From positions 310,001 through 374,000 of the forward strand of contig NZ_AUGM01000004.1 of the NCBI RefSeq assembly GCF_000422665.1: a stretch of 64,000 nucleotides of DNA. Reading direction: 5' to 3'. The notes under the pieces are model-generated. The model was given only the letters and a program-made list of their open reading frames with translations, ran no database searches and was not told where the DNA came from. The DNA comes from Ferrimonas senticii DSM 18821 (GTDB lineage: Bacteria; Pseudomonadota; Gammaproteobacteria; Enterobacterales; Shewanellaceae). The translations under genes were made by a program, and so were the position numbers. Shown here piece by piece: positions 27,318 to 36,208 of the stretch (its first letter is position 1; every line of letters starts with the position of its first letter).

Positions 27318-27365
27318 CGTTCGCTTGCGGGCGCATCGCCGGGAACAGGATCACGTCACGGATGG
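27318..27365 (-). pseudogene. Second copy of the 3' end of lysS (48 bp)
   Basis: Reading the minus strand, this segment encodes [15 protein letters not shown] followed by Ala and TAA: the same C-terminus as the intact lysS at 27421-27468. The two 48-bp copies differ at two bases only, both silent third codon positions. The remnant lies 55 bp downstream of the real lysS stop. Confidence 0.85.
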
Positions 27366-27415
27366 CTCTGGGCATTAGTGTGTTGGTTCACCAACACCAC
27401 CATCCGCGCATTGAA

Positions 27416-28921
27416 TCAGCCGTTCGCTTGCGGGCGCATTGCTGGGAACAGGATCACGTCACGGATGGTGTGAGTGTTGGTGAACAGCATCGCCAGACGG
27501 TCGATACCGATACCTTGACCAGCGGTTGGTGGCAGACCGTGCTCCAGCGCGGTGATGTAGTCACCGTCGTAGAACATCGCTTCGTCGTCACCGGCGTCTT
27601 TAGCGTTAACCTGAGCCTTAAAGCGGTTGTCTTGGTCTTCCGCATCGTTCAACTCAGAGAAGCCGTTGGCCACTTCACGGCCGCCGATGAAGAATTCAAA
27701 GCGGTCGGTGAAGAATGGGTTGTCATCGCTGCGACGAGCCAGTGGCGAGATGTCCGCTGGGTAGCCGGTGATGAAGGTTGGCTGGATCAGTTGCGGCTCG
27801 GCGGTTTCACCGAAGATCTCTTCCAGCAGCTGACCACAAGTCCAGAACGGCTCTACGGTGATGTGCAGAGACTTAGCGATGGACACCATCAGATCGCGGT
27901 TTTGTACGCCCTCGAAGTCCAGTGCTTGGATTTCAGCGTGCTCTGGGTTGTAGTGCTTGATCGCTTCCAGCATGGTCATACGAGCGTACTTGCCACCGAA
28001 CTCTACGGTGTGGTCGCCGTATGGCATCGCCGAGTGACCCAGTACCTCGATCGCCACGGTGCGCAGCATATCTTCGGTCAAGTCGATCAGATCGTTGTAA
28101 TCCGCGTACGCCATGTAGAACTCAATCATGGTGAATTCTGGGTTGTGACGAGGAGACAGACCTTCGTTACGGAAGTTACGGTTGATTTCGAATACGCGAT
28201 CGAAGCCACCAACCACCAGACGCTTCAGGTACAGCTCTGGAGCAATACGCAGGAACATCTCTTGATCCAAGGCGTTGTGGTGGGTGATGAATGGACGCGC
28301 CGACGCACCGCCTGGGATCACCTGCATCATTGGGGTTTCCACTTCCATAAAGTCTTTCGACTCCATGTAGCGGCGGATGGCAGAGATCAGCTTAGAACGT
28401 ACTTTAAAGGCGTTACGGGAATCTTCGTTAACGATCAGATCCACGTAGCGCTGACGGTAACGCTGCTCTTGGTCGGTCAGACCGTGGAACTTCTCTGGCA
28501 GTGGACGCAGTGCTTTGGTCAGCAGCTGGTATTCGCCCATATCTACGTACAGATCGCCTTTGCCGGACAGGTGCAGCTGACCTTTAATACCGATGATGTC
28601 ACCGATATCCAGACCGCCAATCGCTTTCAGTTCTTTCTGTACGTCTTTAGAGGCGTAGCCCTGAATACGGCCAGCAACGTCTTGGATCAGCAGGAATGGA
28701 CCACGCTTGGCCATGATACGACCAGCGATGGCTACGATGTGGCCCGCTTGTTCCAGCTCTTCTTTGGTCTTGTCGCCAAACTCGGCCTGCAGTTCAGCAG
28801 ACTTGTGGGTTGGGCGCCAGGTGTTTGGGTGACCGTTCGCTGGGCAGTTTTCACGGATCAGGTTCAGCTTAGCGCGACGTTCCGCGATCAACTTGTTTTC
28901 ATCTTGTACTTGTTCAGTCAT
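27416..28921 (-). CDS. lysS: Lysyl-tRNA synthetase, class II
   Basis: 501-residue cytosolic enzyme charging tRNA-Lys. An OB-fold anticodon-binding domain (about 60-170) precedes the class II core with motif 2 ([21 protein letters not shown]) and motif 3 ([10 protein letters not shown]). Full length for the family. The ATG at 28921 (MTEQVQ) is chosen; an in-frame TTG three codons upstream overlaps the AGGA site. It follows prfB by 68 bp in the conserved prfB-lysS order. Confidence 0.97.
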   Translation of the reverse strand: MTEQVQDENKLIAERRAKLNLIRENCPANGHPNTWRPTHKSAELQAEFGDKTKEELEQAGHIVAIAGRIMAKRGPFLLIQDVAGRIQGYASKDVQKELKAIGGLDIGDIIGIKGQLHLSGKGDLYVDMGEYQLLTKALRPLPEKFHGLTDQEQRYRQRYVDLIVNEDSRNAFKVRSKLISAIRRYMESKDFMEVETPMMQVIPGGASARPFITHHNALDQEMFLRIAPELYLKRLVVGGFDRVFEINRNFRNEGLSPRHNPEFTMIEFYMAYADYNDLIDLTEDMLRTVAIEVLGHSAMPYGDHTVEFGGKYARMTMLEAIKHYNPEHAEIQALDFEGVQNRDLMVSIAKSLHITVEPFWTCGQLLEEIFGETAEPQLIQPTFITGYPADISPLARRSDDNPFFTDRFEFFIGGREVANGFSELNDAEDQDNRFKAQVNAKDAGDDEAMFYDGDYITALEHGLPPTAGQGIGIDRLAMLFTNTHTIRDVILFPAMRPQANG

Positions 28922-28989
28922 TGTCTTCAATTCCTAAATTCTTCCGTTATCGCCACGCTCGATGTTTAGCGTGGCAATAAGTCCGGTCG

Positions 28990-30088
28990 TTACAGACCGG
29001 ATTTCAAAGAGGCTTCGATAAAGCGATCCAGATCACCATCCAGCACCGCTTGGGTGTTGCGGTTTTCCACGCCGGTGCGCAGATCCTTGATGCGGGAATC
29101 ATCCAGCACGTAAGAGCGGATCTGGCTGCCCCAGCCGATGTCGGACTTGGCGTCTTCAGCGGCTTGCTTCTCGGCGTTCTGCTTGTGCATCTCCAGCTCG
29201 AACAGCTTGGCTTTCAGCTGTTTCATCGCTTGGTCTTTGTTCTTGTGCTGCGAACGTTCGTTCTGACACTGCACCACGGTGTTGGTTGGTACGTGGGTAA
29301 TACGTACCGCCGATTCGGTGGTGTTAACGTGCTGACCACCAGCGCCCGAGGCACGGTACACGTCGATGCGCAGATCCGCTGGGTTGATGTCGATCTCGAT
29401 GGAGTCGTCTACTTCTGGGTAGATAAACGCCGAGGAGAACGAGGTGTGACGGCGGCCGCCGGAATCGAATGGCGACTTACGTACCAAGCGGTGTACGCCA
29501 GTTTCGGTACGCAGCCAGCCGTAAGCGTATTCACCGACAAAGCGCACGGTGGCGGACTTCAGGCCAGCCACATCGCCTTCGGACACTTCGATCACTTCGG
29601 TCTTAAAGCCTTTGGCCTCACCCCAACGCAGGTACATGCGCAGCAGCATCGAACACCAATCTTGGGCTTCGGTACCGCCAGAGCCCGCTTGCAGATCCAA
29701 GTAGGCGTCGTTGCTGTCGTGAGCACCAGAGAACATCCGACGGAACTCTAGGTTTTCCAGCTTGGCGCCAAGGTCATCCAGTTCAGCTTGCGCTTCGTCA
29801 AAGCTGTCCTGATCTTCCTCTTCCACCGCCAGCTCCAGCAGTTCGGCAACGTCTTCCAAACCCTGCAGCAGATCGTCGATGGTTTTTACTACCGCTTCCA
29901 AGCCTGCGCGCTCACGACCGAGCGCCTGGGCGCGCTCCGGTTCATTCCATACGTCCGGCTGTTCTAGCTCGGCACTTACCTCTTCTAGACGCTCTTGTTT
30001 AGCGTCGTAGTCAAAGGTACCCCCTAAGGAGATTTGTCCGTTCCGACAACTCCTTAATTCGGTTCTGAACCGGATTAATTTCGAACAT
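28990..30088 (-). CDS. prfB: Peptide chain release factor 2 with programmed +1 frameshift
   Basis: RF2 terminates translation at UAA and UGA. The first 25 codons run from ATG at 30088 and end at the in-frame UGA (30013-30011). The frameshift site AGGGGG-TAC-CTT-TGA-C matches the E. coli prfB shift site, with a Shine-Dalgarno-like AGGGGG three bases before CTT. After shifting +1 (skipping base 30013), 340 codons follow, giving 365 residues as in E. coli. SPF (anticodon-like tripeptide) and GGQ (SGAGGQHVN) motifs are present. RF2 regulates its own level through this shift. The frame-open start at 30171 is not real. Confidence 0.97.
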
Positions 30089-30203
30089 GTATGCCCTACT
30101 GATTTCTGAGTGGTTTTTGAAAGCGGCGATTGTACTAAAAAGCGGCGGCGTTGGCAGCCGAAAATCAGCATCGATAACCGCCATAAATGGTAGTTAAATA
30201 GGC

Positions 30204-30239
30204 AAACAAAAGGGCGACTCGATTAACCGAGTCGCCCTT
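30204..30239 (-). terminator. Terminator of the sigma54 activator gene
   Basis: On the minus strand AGGGCGACTCG-N6-CGAGTCGCCCT is followed by TTTTGTTT; it separates the activator gene from prfB. Confidence 0.88.
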
Positions 30240-30251
30240 GTTGATGAAGCG

Positions 30252-31787
30252 CTACATCAACCCCAATTTTTTCATCCGACTGCGCAGAGTATTGGGGTGC
30301 ACTTGCAGGTGTTCGGCGACGCCGCCGGGGCCGTGGATCTTGCCACCGGTTAAGCGCATCGCATGCTCTAGGTATTTGGCGGTCATCAGATCCAGCGGCA
30401 CCAGTTTATCGCTGGTGAAGTTGGCATCGATTACGATGGTGTCTTCCACTTCACTGATCGCGATGCCGTTACTGCCATCGGCATTTAAAAAGCCAAAATT
30501 AAGCTGGCCACCACGGGATTGGATCATCGCCCGCTCCACCGCATTATTCAGTTCCCGGACGTTGCCGGGCCAATCGTGAGCCTGCAACCGCAGCATATCT
30601 TGGCTGCTGATCAGCGGCAGCTGTTTAAAGCCAAGGCGGGGCATCAACCCTTCCATAAAATGGTGCACTAACAGCGGAATGTCCTGCCGTCGCTGCTGCA
30701 AATTAGGAATGTCGATTGGGAACACATTGAGGCGATACCACAAATCTTGGCGAAAATCGCCGCTTTTAACCATCTTGCCTAAGTCGCGGTGGGTCGCCGC
30801 CACCACGCGGATATCGAGCTCAACCGAATCGGCGCCGCCAACCCGAACAATGGTGCGGTTTTGCAACACCCGCAACAACCGTACCTGAGCCGATAGCGGC
30901 AATTCCCCCAGCTCATCCAGAAAGATGGTGCCGCCATTAGCCTGTTCAAAATAACCTTGCTTGCGCTTTTCGGCGCCGGTAAAAGCGCCGCGCTCATAAC
31001 CAAACAGCTCAGAATCGATCAAGCTGTCAGGGATCGCGCCGCAGTTAACCTTAATAAAGGGTTTATTGGCGCGGCTGGAACGACGATGGATGGCGTTGGC
31101 GATCACCTCTTTACCAACCCCGGTATCACCGGTCAGTAGCACGGTACTTTCCAGTGGTGCAATCGCTTCTACCTGTTCCATCACGGTTTTTAAGCCATTG
31201 CGGGCGCCGATCACCTCGTCATTATCGATGATGCAACGACGCAGCTGACGGTTTTCTGAGATCAAACTGGCGTTATCGACCAGCAAATTATGCTGCTGCA
31301 GGTAGTAGGCGGTCACCACCGAAAATGGCCGCTTAAACTGCTGCAGTAGCTCGGCATGGCGATTGTTAAAGGCTGCTTCATTGTGAGAATAGAGCGCCAC
31401 CACCCCAAGATGAACATCGTCGCTTTTCAGCCGCATCAGCAATACCGAGCGCGCCTGTGGCAGCAACTGACTCAGCACATGACTGGTGGTGGGGTCTTGG
31501 CTGATGTCGGTCAAGATCCGCATGGTTGGGCGTTCCGGATCACTCAACTGCACACACATCTGCTCGGTCAAAGCGATGCGCCGATCCAGCAGTCGACCGC
31601 TGTGCGCATCCGCCACCGCCACCCCCTGGATCTCCTGACTTTGCGGCATAAACAGGTTGATGTAGATGCCATCAGCAGGAAAGTGCGGCTGCAGTACCGC
31701 AAAGCTCTCAAACAGGGCTTTTTGGATCTGTAAGCTGCTAAACAACGCTTGGGTAACGTCGCGATAAAGTTTGGGTTCTAAAGACAT
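30252..31787 (-). CDS. Sigma54-dependent transcriptional activator (GAF - AAA+ - Fis HTH)
   Basis: 511-residue enhancer-binding protein. An N-terminal GAF-like sensor (about 1-180); a central AAA+ domain with Walker A GDTGVGKE, the sigma54-contact loop GAFTGA, Walker B TIFLDELGELP and the arginine fingers; a C-terminal Fis-type HTH (EHLQVHPNTLRSRMKKLGL). It is divergent from the first lyase gene. Three sigma54 promoters and about ten copies of a shared palindrome lie in the next 7 kb, so it is the probable activator of the lyase/flavocytochrome island. Nothing indicates the effector; a small ligand in the GAF domain is likely. Confidence 0.93.
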   Translation of the reverse strand: MSLEPKLYRDVTQALFSSLQIQKALFESFAVLQPHFPADGIYINLFMPQSQEIQGVAVADAHSGRLLDRRIALTEQMCVQLSDPERPTMRILTDISQDPTTSHVLSQLLPQARSVLLMRLKSDDVHLGVVALYSHNEAAFNNRHAELLQQFKRPFSVVTAYYLQQHNLLVDNASLISENRQLRRCIIDNDEVIGARNGLKTVMEQVEAIAPLESTVLLTGDTGVGKEVIANAIHRRSSRANKPFIKVNCGAIPDSLIDSELFGYERGAFTGAEKRKQGYFEQANGGTIFLDELGELPLSAQVRLLRVLQNRTIVRVGGADSVELDIRVVAATHRDLGKMVKSGDFRQDLWYRLNVFPIDIPNLQQRRQDIPLLVHHFMEGLMPRLGFKQLPLISSQDMLRLQAHDWPGNVRELNNAVERAMIQSRGGQLNFGFLNADGSNGIAISEVEDTIVIDANFTSDKLVPLDLMTAKYLEHAMRLTGGKIHGPGGVAEHLQVHPNTLRSRMKKLGLM

Positions 31788-32177
31788 TTCCTGGGCAGCG
31801 GAAGCGCAATTAATTCAGAGATCATTCAACTTTACAAAAACACACTTCAGCGATTCTGTGTCACAGCTCAAACTTGTTTGGACGTCCATTGGCGAGACTT
31901 CCAAACTGGCGCTTTGATCACGCTATTTGGTAATCAACAAAAAGAGAATTCCATTCATTGACAAAAATTCGCGAAAAAAACCGGTTTTTGCCAAGCATTT
32001 GGCAGCAACACGAAGTTTCGTGGGCGTAAATTACGATATCTCGTGGTTGCTCGTGCTTGATCCCGATTCACGACAATACCTCTTTCGCTGTACCTCCATC
32101 GGCATACACTGCGAGCACAGCAATCACGAACCTCACTCGTGATTGATTACCACTTTCGTATTCTTGTGGAGCACACC
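31788..32177. promoter_or_regulatory. Divergent control region of activator and first lyase, with operator palindromes
   Basis: Contains CACGAA-GT-TTCGTG (32009-32022), TTACGATATCTCGTGG (32031-32046), a half site TTCACGACAATA (32067-32078) and AATCACGA-N7-TCGTGATT (32122-32144). These share the ACGA..TCGT core found before the other island genes. No -24/-12 sigma54 promoter is visible before this lyase gene, unlike its neighbours. Confidence 0.7.
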
Positions 32178-33824
32178 ATGAAGACTTCAACCAGCAAAAT
32201 CGCCCTAGCGGTCCTGATGACCCTGGCCGGCGGCCAAGCATTGGCAAAAGACAGCATCGAACTGAACGGTTTCGATATGACCCTAGAGCAAGCGTGGCAG
32301 ATCGCCGAAGGCAAAGCCGAGGTCGAGATCGACGGCAAAGCGGAAAAGCGCTTAGAGAAAGCCTTTGATACCCTGATGACCTCTGCCCGCCTAGGTAAGC
32401 CAGTGTACGGCCTGACCGTGGGTGTGGGTCTGAACAAGGATCAAAAGCTGTTTGATGCGTCTGGTGAAATGACCGAAGAAGCGCTGAAAGCGTCTCGCGA
32501 ATTCCAGTACAACGCGTTCCGTTCTCACAGCGCCGGTGTGGGTGAGCCAATGGATCCAGAACTGGTACGTCTGGGCATGGTAGTTCGTCTGAACACCCTG
32601 CTGCACGGCCAAACTGGCGTACAGCCAGAAGTGGCGGATCTGTACGTACAGTACCTGAACCACGACATCATCCCAGTGATCCCATCCCAGGGCACCGTTG
32701 GTGAAGCTGACATTCTGCTGGCCTCTCACGTTGGTCTGGCGATGGTTGGCGAGTGGGAAGTGTTCTACAAAGGCGAGCGCGTAAGCTCCGCTAAAGCGAT
32801 GCAAGACGCCGGCATCAAGCCACTGAACCCAATCGGTAAAGATGCGCTGTCTATCCTGTCTAACAACGCTTTCTCTACCGCTTACACCATGAAAGGCTTT
32901 AAGCAGGCAGAACAGCTGCTGGAAGTGGCACCAACCACGTTCGCCCTGTCGCTGGAAGCGCTGAACGGCAACGTTTCACCGTACCTGCCACAAACCAACG
33001 ACGTGCGCCCATTCCCTTCCGTACAAGCGATGTCTGAAACCATTCTGGAGCAGCTGGACGGTTCTTACCTATGGGATGCCAACGCTGAGCGTTCACTGCA
33101 GGATCCACTGTCCTACCGTACCTCTGGCTACACCTTCGCCATGGCCCAAAAAGCCGCTGACGAACTGGAAAAGATGCTGCTGATCCAAGTCAACGCATCC
33201 GATGACAACCCAGCGGTAGTGCTGGAGCCATCCAAGAAGTACCTGAAAGAATCTCAGCTGCAGCAATACTTGGTGGAAGGTAAAGGTGGCGTGTTCCCAA
33301 CCGCTAACTTCAACCCTCTGCCAGTGGCGATGGCCGCGCAGCAGTTGAACATCGCCTTGGCTCAGGTATCTCACAACACTGCGATGCGTACTCTGCGTCT
33401 GTCTGATGATCAGTTCACCAAACTGCCACGCTTCCTAAGCGCTCCAGGTAACCCAGGCCACGCTTTTGGTGCCGTACAGAAGACCTTTGCTGATCTGCAC
33501 ACCCGCAACAAGCAACTGGCTCAGCCGGTAACCTTCGAAGGTCTGTCTATCGCTGGCAACATCGAAGACACCTTTACCAACCTGAAGCTGGTATCTGACA
33601 ACCTGATCCAGATCACCGACAACATGTACACCATGTTCGGTGTGGAACTGCTGCACAGCACCCAAGCGATCGACCTGCGTCGCGCTAAAAACCCAGATCT
33701 GAAACTGGGTGAAGCGACCGAAGAGCTGTACGACGCTTACCGCGCTAAAGTACCGTTCGTGAAAGTTGACCGTCCATACACCCCAGATATCGCTGCGGGT
33801 AAACTGGTGGTAGAACAGTTCTAA
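32178..33824 (+). CDS. Exported HAL/PAL-superfamily lyase lacking the MIO triad (lyase 1)
   Basis: 548 residues with a Sec signal ending ALA (residue 23): periplasmic, unlike ordinary histidine ammonia-lyases. Superfamily landmarks are present: catalytic-loop Tyr77 (VYGLTVGVG), SQGTVG (170-175), LQDPLSYR, NASDDNP and NFNPLPVAMAAQ. Where HAL has SVG-ASG-DLAP, this protein has TVG-EA-DILL (Glu176, Ala177): the Ala-Ser-Gly triad that cyclises to MIO is gone with one residue deleted. An ammonia elimination by the usual route is therefore unlikely; the MIO-free ergothionase group, which expels trimethylamine, is the closest known idea. The ATG at 32178 has GGAG 8 bases upstream. Codon use is strongly biased. 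Confidence 0.85.
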   Translation: MKTSTSKIALAVLMTLAGGQALAKDSIELNGFDMTLEQAWQIAEGKAEVEIDGKAEKRLEKAFDTLMTSARLGKPVYGLTVGVGLNKDQKLFDASGEMTEEALKASREFQYNAFRSHSAGVGEPMDPELVRLGMVVRLNTLLHGQTGVQPEVADLYVQYLNHDIIPVIPSQGTVGEADILLASHVGLAMVGEWEVFYKGERVSSAKAMQDAGIKPLNPIGKDALSILSNNAFSTAYTMKGFKQAEQLLEVAPTTFALSLEALNGNVSPYLPQTNDVRPFPSVQAMSETILEQLDGSYLWDANAERSLQDPLSYRTSGYTFAMAQKAADELEKMLLIQVNASDDNPAVVLEPSKKYLKESQLQQYLVEGKGGVFPTANFNPLPVAMAAQQLNIALAQVSHNTAMRTLRLSDDQFTKLPRFLSAPGNPGHAFGAVQKTFADLHTRNKQLAQPVTFEGLSIAGNIEDTFTNLKLVSDNLIQITDNMYTMFGVELLHSTQAIDLRRAKNPDLKLGEATEELYDAYRAKVPFVKVDRPYTPDIAAGKLVVEQF

Positions 33825-33867
33825 TACTGCTCTGAGCCCGCTAACTCTCTGGACTTAGCGACTCAAT

Positions 33868-33907
33868 CAAAAATCCCCCTCGGGCAAAGCCCAAGGGGGA
33901 TTTTGTT
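33868..33907 (+). terminator. Terminator of lyase 1
   Basis: AAAATCCCCCTCGGGC-AAA-GCCCAAGGGGGATTTT followed by GTTTT. Confidence 0.9.
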
Positions 33908-34052
33908 TTATGGGCGATTTACTGCCCCTATCGAATACAGCTTATTGCTCATCACGCTTTATTTAATCCGGATAATAAAGTTATTTCCCAATCAGCAAAA
34001 AACATTAAACAAAACACCAAATCACTTTATTTAAGAGAACTTCATTCAATAG

Positions 34053-34114
34053 CCGAAATATCGCAATATAAATTACGAAATACAGTTAATCGAACAACGA
34101 TATCGCAATTAACC
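34053..34114 (+). promoter_or_regulatory. Three phased operator-like repeats upstream of lyase 2
   Basis: CCGAAATATCGCAATAT (34053), ATTACGAAATACAGTTAA (34072) and AACGATATCGCAATTAAC (34097) have centres about 20 and 23 bp apart, two helical turns, and end 36 bp before the sigma54 promoter. The middle one fits the ACGANATNNNGTNAA pattern of the island; the others are weaker. Confidence 0.55.
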
Positions 34115-34149
34115 CATAAAGTGTCGGCAGCAACCTGGTTATTTAGCGT

Positions 34150-34164
34150 TGGCACAGCGATTGC
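34150..34164 (+). promoter_or_regulatory. Sigma54 (-24/-12) promoter of lyase 2
   Basis: TGGCACA-GCGA-TTGC matches the RpoN consensus at every core position (GG and GC ten bases apart) and lies 36 bp before the ATG. It overlaps the longer open frame, which shows that the upstream start at 34149 is false. Confidence 0.85.
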
Positions 34165-34199
34165 TCTTTATTCATGGTCTACTAATCAGGAGTATTACC

Positions 34200-35855
34200 A
34201 TGAATTGCATTTCCAAAATCGCCGTTGCCGTTGCCGGCCTGTTGGCTTCCAATTACAGCCTGGCTGCTGATGCCATTGAACTGAATGGCAAAAACATCAC
34301 CCCAGAACAAATCGTTGCCATCGGCTATCAGGGCGAACAGGTTAGCTTATCGAAAGCTGGCGTAGAGCGGATGGAGCGCGGCCACCAAGTACTGCTGGCC
34401 AGTGCCGCTCAAGGTATGGGCGTGTACGGTCTGACCGTTGGCGTGGGCTGGAACAAAGACCAACCGGTATTTGGCAAAGACGGCAAGATGAGCCCAGAAC
34501 TGCGCGGCAAATCAGAGTTATTTAACCGCGATCTAACCTACACCCATACTGCAGCGATTGGTCCATACGTCAGCGATGACATCGTGCGTATGGCAATGGC
34601 AATTCGATTAAATCAATTGATGACCGGCCATATCGGTATTCAGCCAGCTGTGGCTCAAATGTACGTAGATTTTCTTAACCACGACATCGTTCCACGTGTT
34701 CCTGCTCGTGGTTCTGTGGGCACTGCTGACATTCTGCCATCAGCGCACATCGCACTGGCGATGATGGGCGAGTGGGACGTAACCTATAAAGGCAAAGTAA
34801 TGCCCGCGGCCGATGCGATGAAGCAGGCGGGCTTAACCCCGGTAAAACTGTACGCCAAAGACGCGCTGTCCATTTTCTCTAACTCTTCTATGGCTGTCGC
34901 CTACGCGGTTGATGTGGCCAACAAGACCGAACACCTGCTGGAAGCGGCACCAAAGGTTGTCGCGATGAGCTTAGAGGCTCTGAACGGCAACGTTTCCCCA
35001 TACTTAGCGCAAACCGTAGAACTGCGCCCAATGCCTTACGTCGCTGAAGTCTCTGCCGACATCACTGCGCAACTGGATGGCTCGTACCTGTGGCAAGTTG
35101 ACGACAAACGCGCGCTGCAAGATCCGCTGGCCTTCCGTGGCTCACAATGGTCACTGGCGTCGGCGTGGGATGAACTGCACGATCTGAAATCGATGATCAA
35201 CACCCACCTAAACAGCTCTGACGATAACCCAGCTATCGTCCTGAACAGCAAAGACGCCCGCCAAACCTACGCCGATGCGCCACAGGTGCAAAAGTACTTC
35301 GTTGACGGCGAATACAGTGGTGCCGTGTTCTCTGCCTCTAACTTCGAGCCAGTACAATTGGCGGTTAAGATGCAAGGTCTAAGCATCGCCCTTGGCCACG
35401 TTAGCCGCGACTCGGTATTCCGTACTCTAAAACTGGCAGACCCTGCGTTTACCCACCTGACCCGCTTTATGAATGCACCGGAAAATCACGGCCACGGCTT
35501 CGGTGCCATCCAAAAGACCTTCGTAAACTTGTTCGCCGAGAGCAAAGCCCTGATCGATCCTGTCTCTTTGGAAGGGGTAGCGGTTGCTGGTTACATCGAA
35601 GATACCTTCACCCACATGATGCTGGTTGGCCAGCGCATGGATACGGTACTGGATAACCTCAGCTACATGTACGGCCTAGAGATGATGCACTCGGCACAAG
35701 GTATCGACATCCGTATGCGCGATGAAAAACGCGGCATCGGCGCCGGCACCTTAGAAGTCCACCAAAACTTCCGTAAACAGGTACCTTTCGTTGCCCAAGA
35801 CCGCCCATTTACTAAAGATATCGAAGCCGCCAAACAATATATCGACCAACTCTAA
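34200..35855 (+). CDS. Exported HAL/PAL-superfamily lyase lacking the MIO triad (lyase 2)
   Basis: 551 residues with a Sec signal ending SLA. It is a divergent paralogue of lyase 1: Tyr76 (VYGLTVGVGWNKDQ), LQDPLAFR, NSSDDNP and NFEPVQLAVKMQ align. The MIO region reads RGSVG-TA-DILPSAH (Thr175, Ala176) where HAL has SVG-ASG-DLAPLAH, so the triad is lost by substitution and a one-residue deletion, in the same place as lyase 1 but with different residues. A different substrate from lyase 1 is likely. The ATG at 34200 has AGGAG upstream. Transcription is from a consensus sigma54 promoter; a strong terminator follows. Confidence 0.85.
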   Translation: MNCISKIAVAVAGLLASNYSLAADAIELNGKNITPEQIVAIGYQGEQVSLSKAGVERMERGHQVLLASAAQGMGVYGLTVGVGWNKDQPVFGKDGKMSPELRGKSELFNRDLTYTHTAAIGPYVSDDIVRMAMAIRLNQLMTGHIGIQPAVAQMYVDFLNHDIVPRVPARGSVGTADILPSAHIALAMMGEWDVTYKGKVMPAADAMKQAGLTPVKLYAKDALSIFSNSSMAVAYAVDVANKTEHLLEAAPKVVAMSLEALNGNVSPYLAQTVELRPMPYVAEVSADITAQLDGSYLWQVDDKRALQDPLAFRGSQWSLASAWDELHDLKSMINTHLNSSDDNPAIVLNSKDARQTYADAPQVQKYFVDGEYSGAVFSASNFEPVQLAVKMQGLSIALGHVSRDSVFRTLKLADPAFTHLTRFMNAPENHGHGFGAIQKTFVNLFAESKALIDPVSLEGVAVAGYIEDTFTHMMLVGQRMDTVLDNLSYMYGLEMMHSAQGIDIRMRDEKRGIGAGTLEVHQNFRKQVPFVAQDRPFTKDIEAAKQYIDQL

Positions 35856-35875
35856 CTAATTAGTGTAAACATTTA

Positions 35876-35916
35876 ACAAAAGCGCCCTTGAGCAACCCAT
35901 TCAAGGGCGCTTTTTT
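35876..35916 (+). terminator. Terminator of lyase 2
   Basis: AAAAGCGCCCTTGA-N8-TTCAAGGGCGCTTTTTT: long perfect stem and T-run. Confidence 0.92.
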
Positions 35917-35967
35917 ATTGAGTTTTTGAAAAATAAAATTTCCATTCGCGGTAATTTAATACAGCCA

Positions 35968-36099
35968 TTCACGACATTTCGTTAAGGGCGCTGCCAGATC
36001 CCTTTTAAAAGCAACAAAAACCAAGCGATCCGCTCAATAAAACCACACTACAAATCGGCAACACGAGGTTTCGTAGCGACATTCACGAAATCCCGTAAT
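35968..36099 (+). promoter_or_regulatory. Operator palindromes upstream of the flavoprotein
   Basis: Three copies of an 18-bp motif: TTCACGACATTTCGTTAA (35968-35985), AACACGAGGTTTCGTAGC (36060-36077) and TTCACGAAATCCCGTAAT (36082-36099). They are placed 53-184 bp upstream of the -24/-12 promoter, the usual zone for enhancer-binding-protein sites. Confidence 0.75.
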
Positions 36100-36151
36100 A
36101 GCTTTGTTGGCATCATAGTTTCACGGCATTTTACCCCTAAATTGGTAGTTG

Positions 36152-36166
36152 GCACGCCCCCTGCTC
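36152..36166 (+). promoter_or_regulatory. Sigma54 (-24/-12) promoter of the flavoprotein-cytochrome operon
   Basis: TGGCACG-CCCC-CTGC, one mismatch to the RpoN consensus, 43 bp before the ATG. Confidence 0.85.
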
Positions 36167-36208
36167 TTAGCTTGGCATAGTTCATCAAAACCCTAGTGGA
36201 GTAACTCC

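Noticed and set aside
27362-28969. 535-codon ORF antisense to lysS
   Set aside because: Shadow of a strongly codon-biased gene; lysS motifs are unambiguous on the other strand.
29050-29751. 233-codon ORF antisense to prfB
   Set aside because: Shadow frame within prfB.
30011-30013. In-frame UGA near the start of prfB as a sequencing error or pseudogene
   Set aside because: It is the known programmed +1 frameshift site with its AGGGGG and CTT-TGA-C context.
31788-32177. Sigma54 promoter for lyase 1 (for example CGGCATACACTGC near 32100)
   Set aside because: GG-to-GC spacing is two bases too short; other candidates lack the GC element.
32178-33824. Calling lyase 1 a histidine ammonia-lyase (hutH)
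   Set aside because: MIO triad absent, signal peptide present, and no hut genes nearby.
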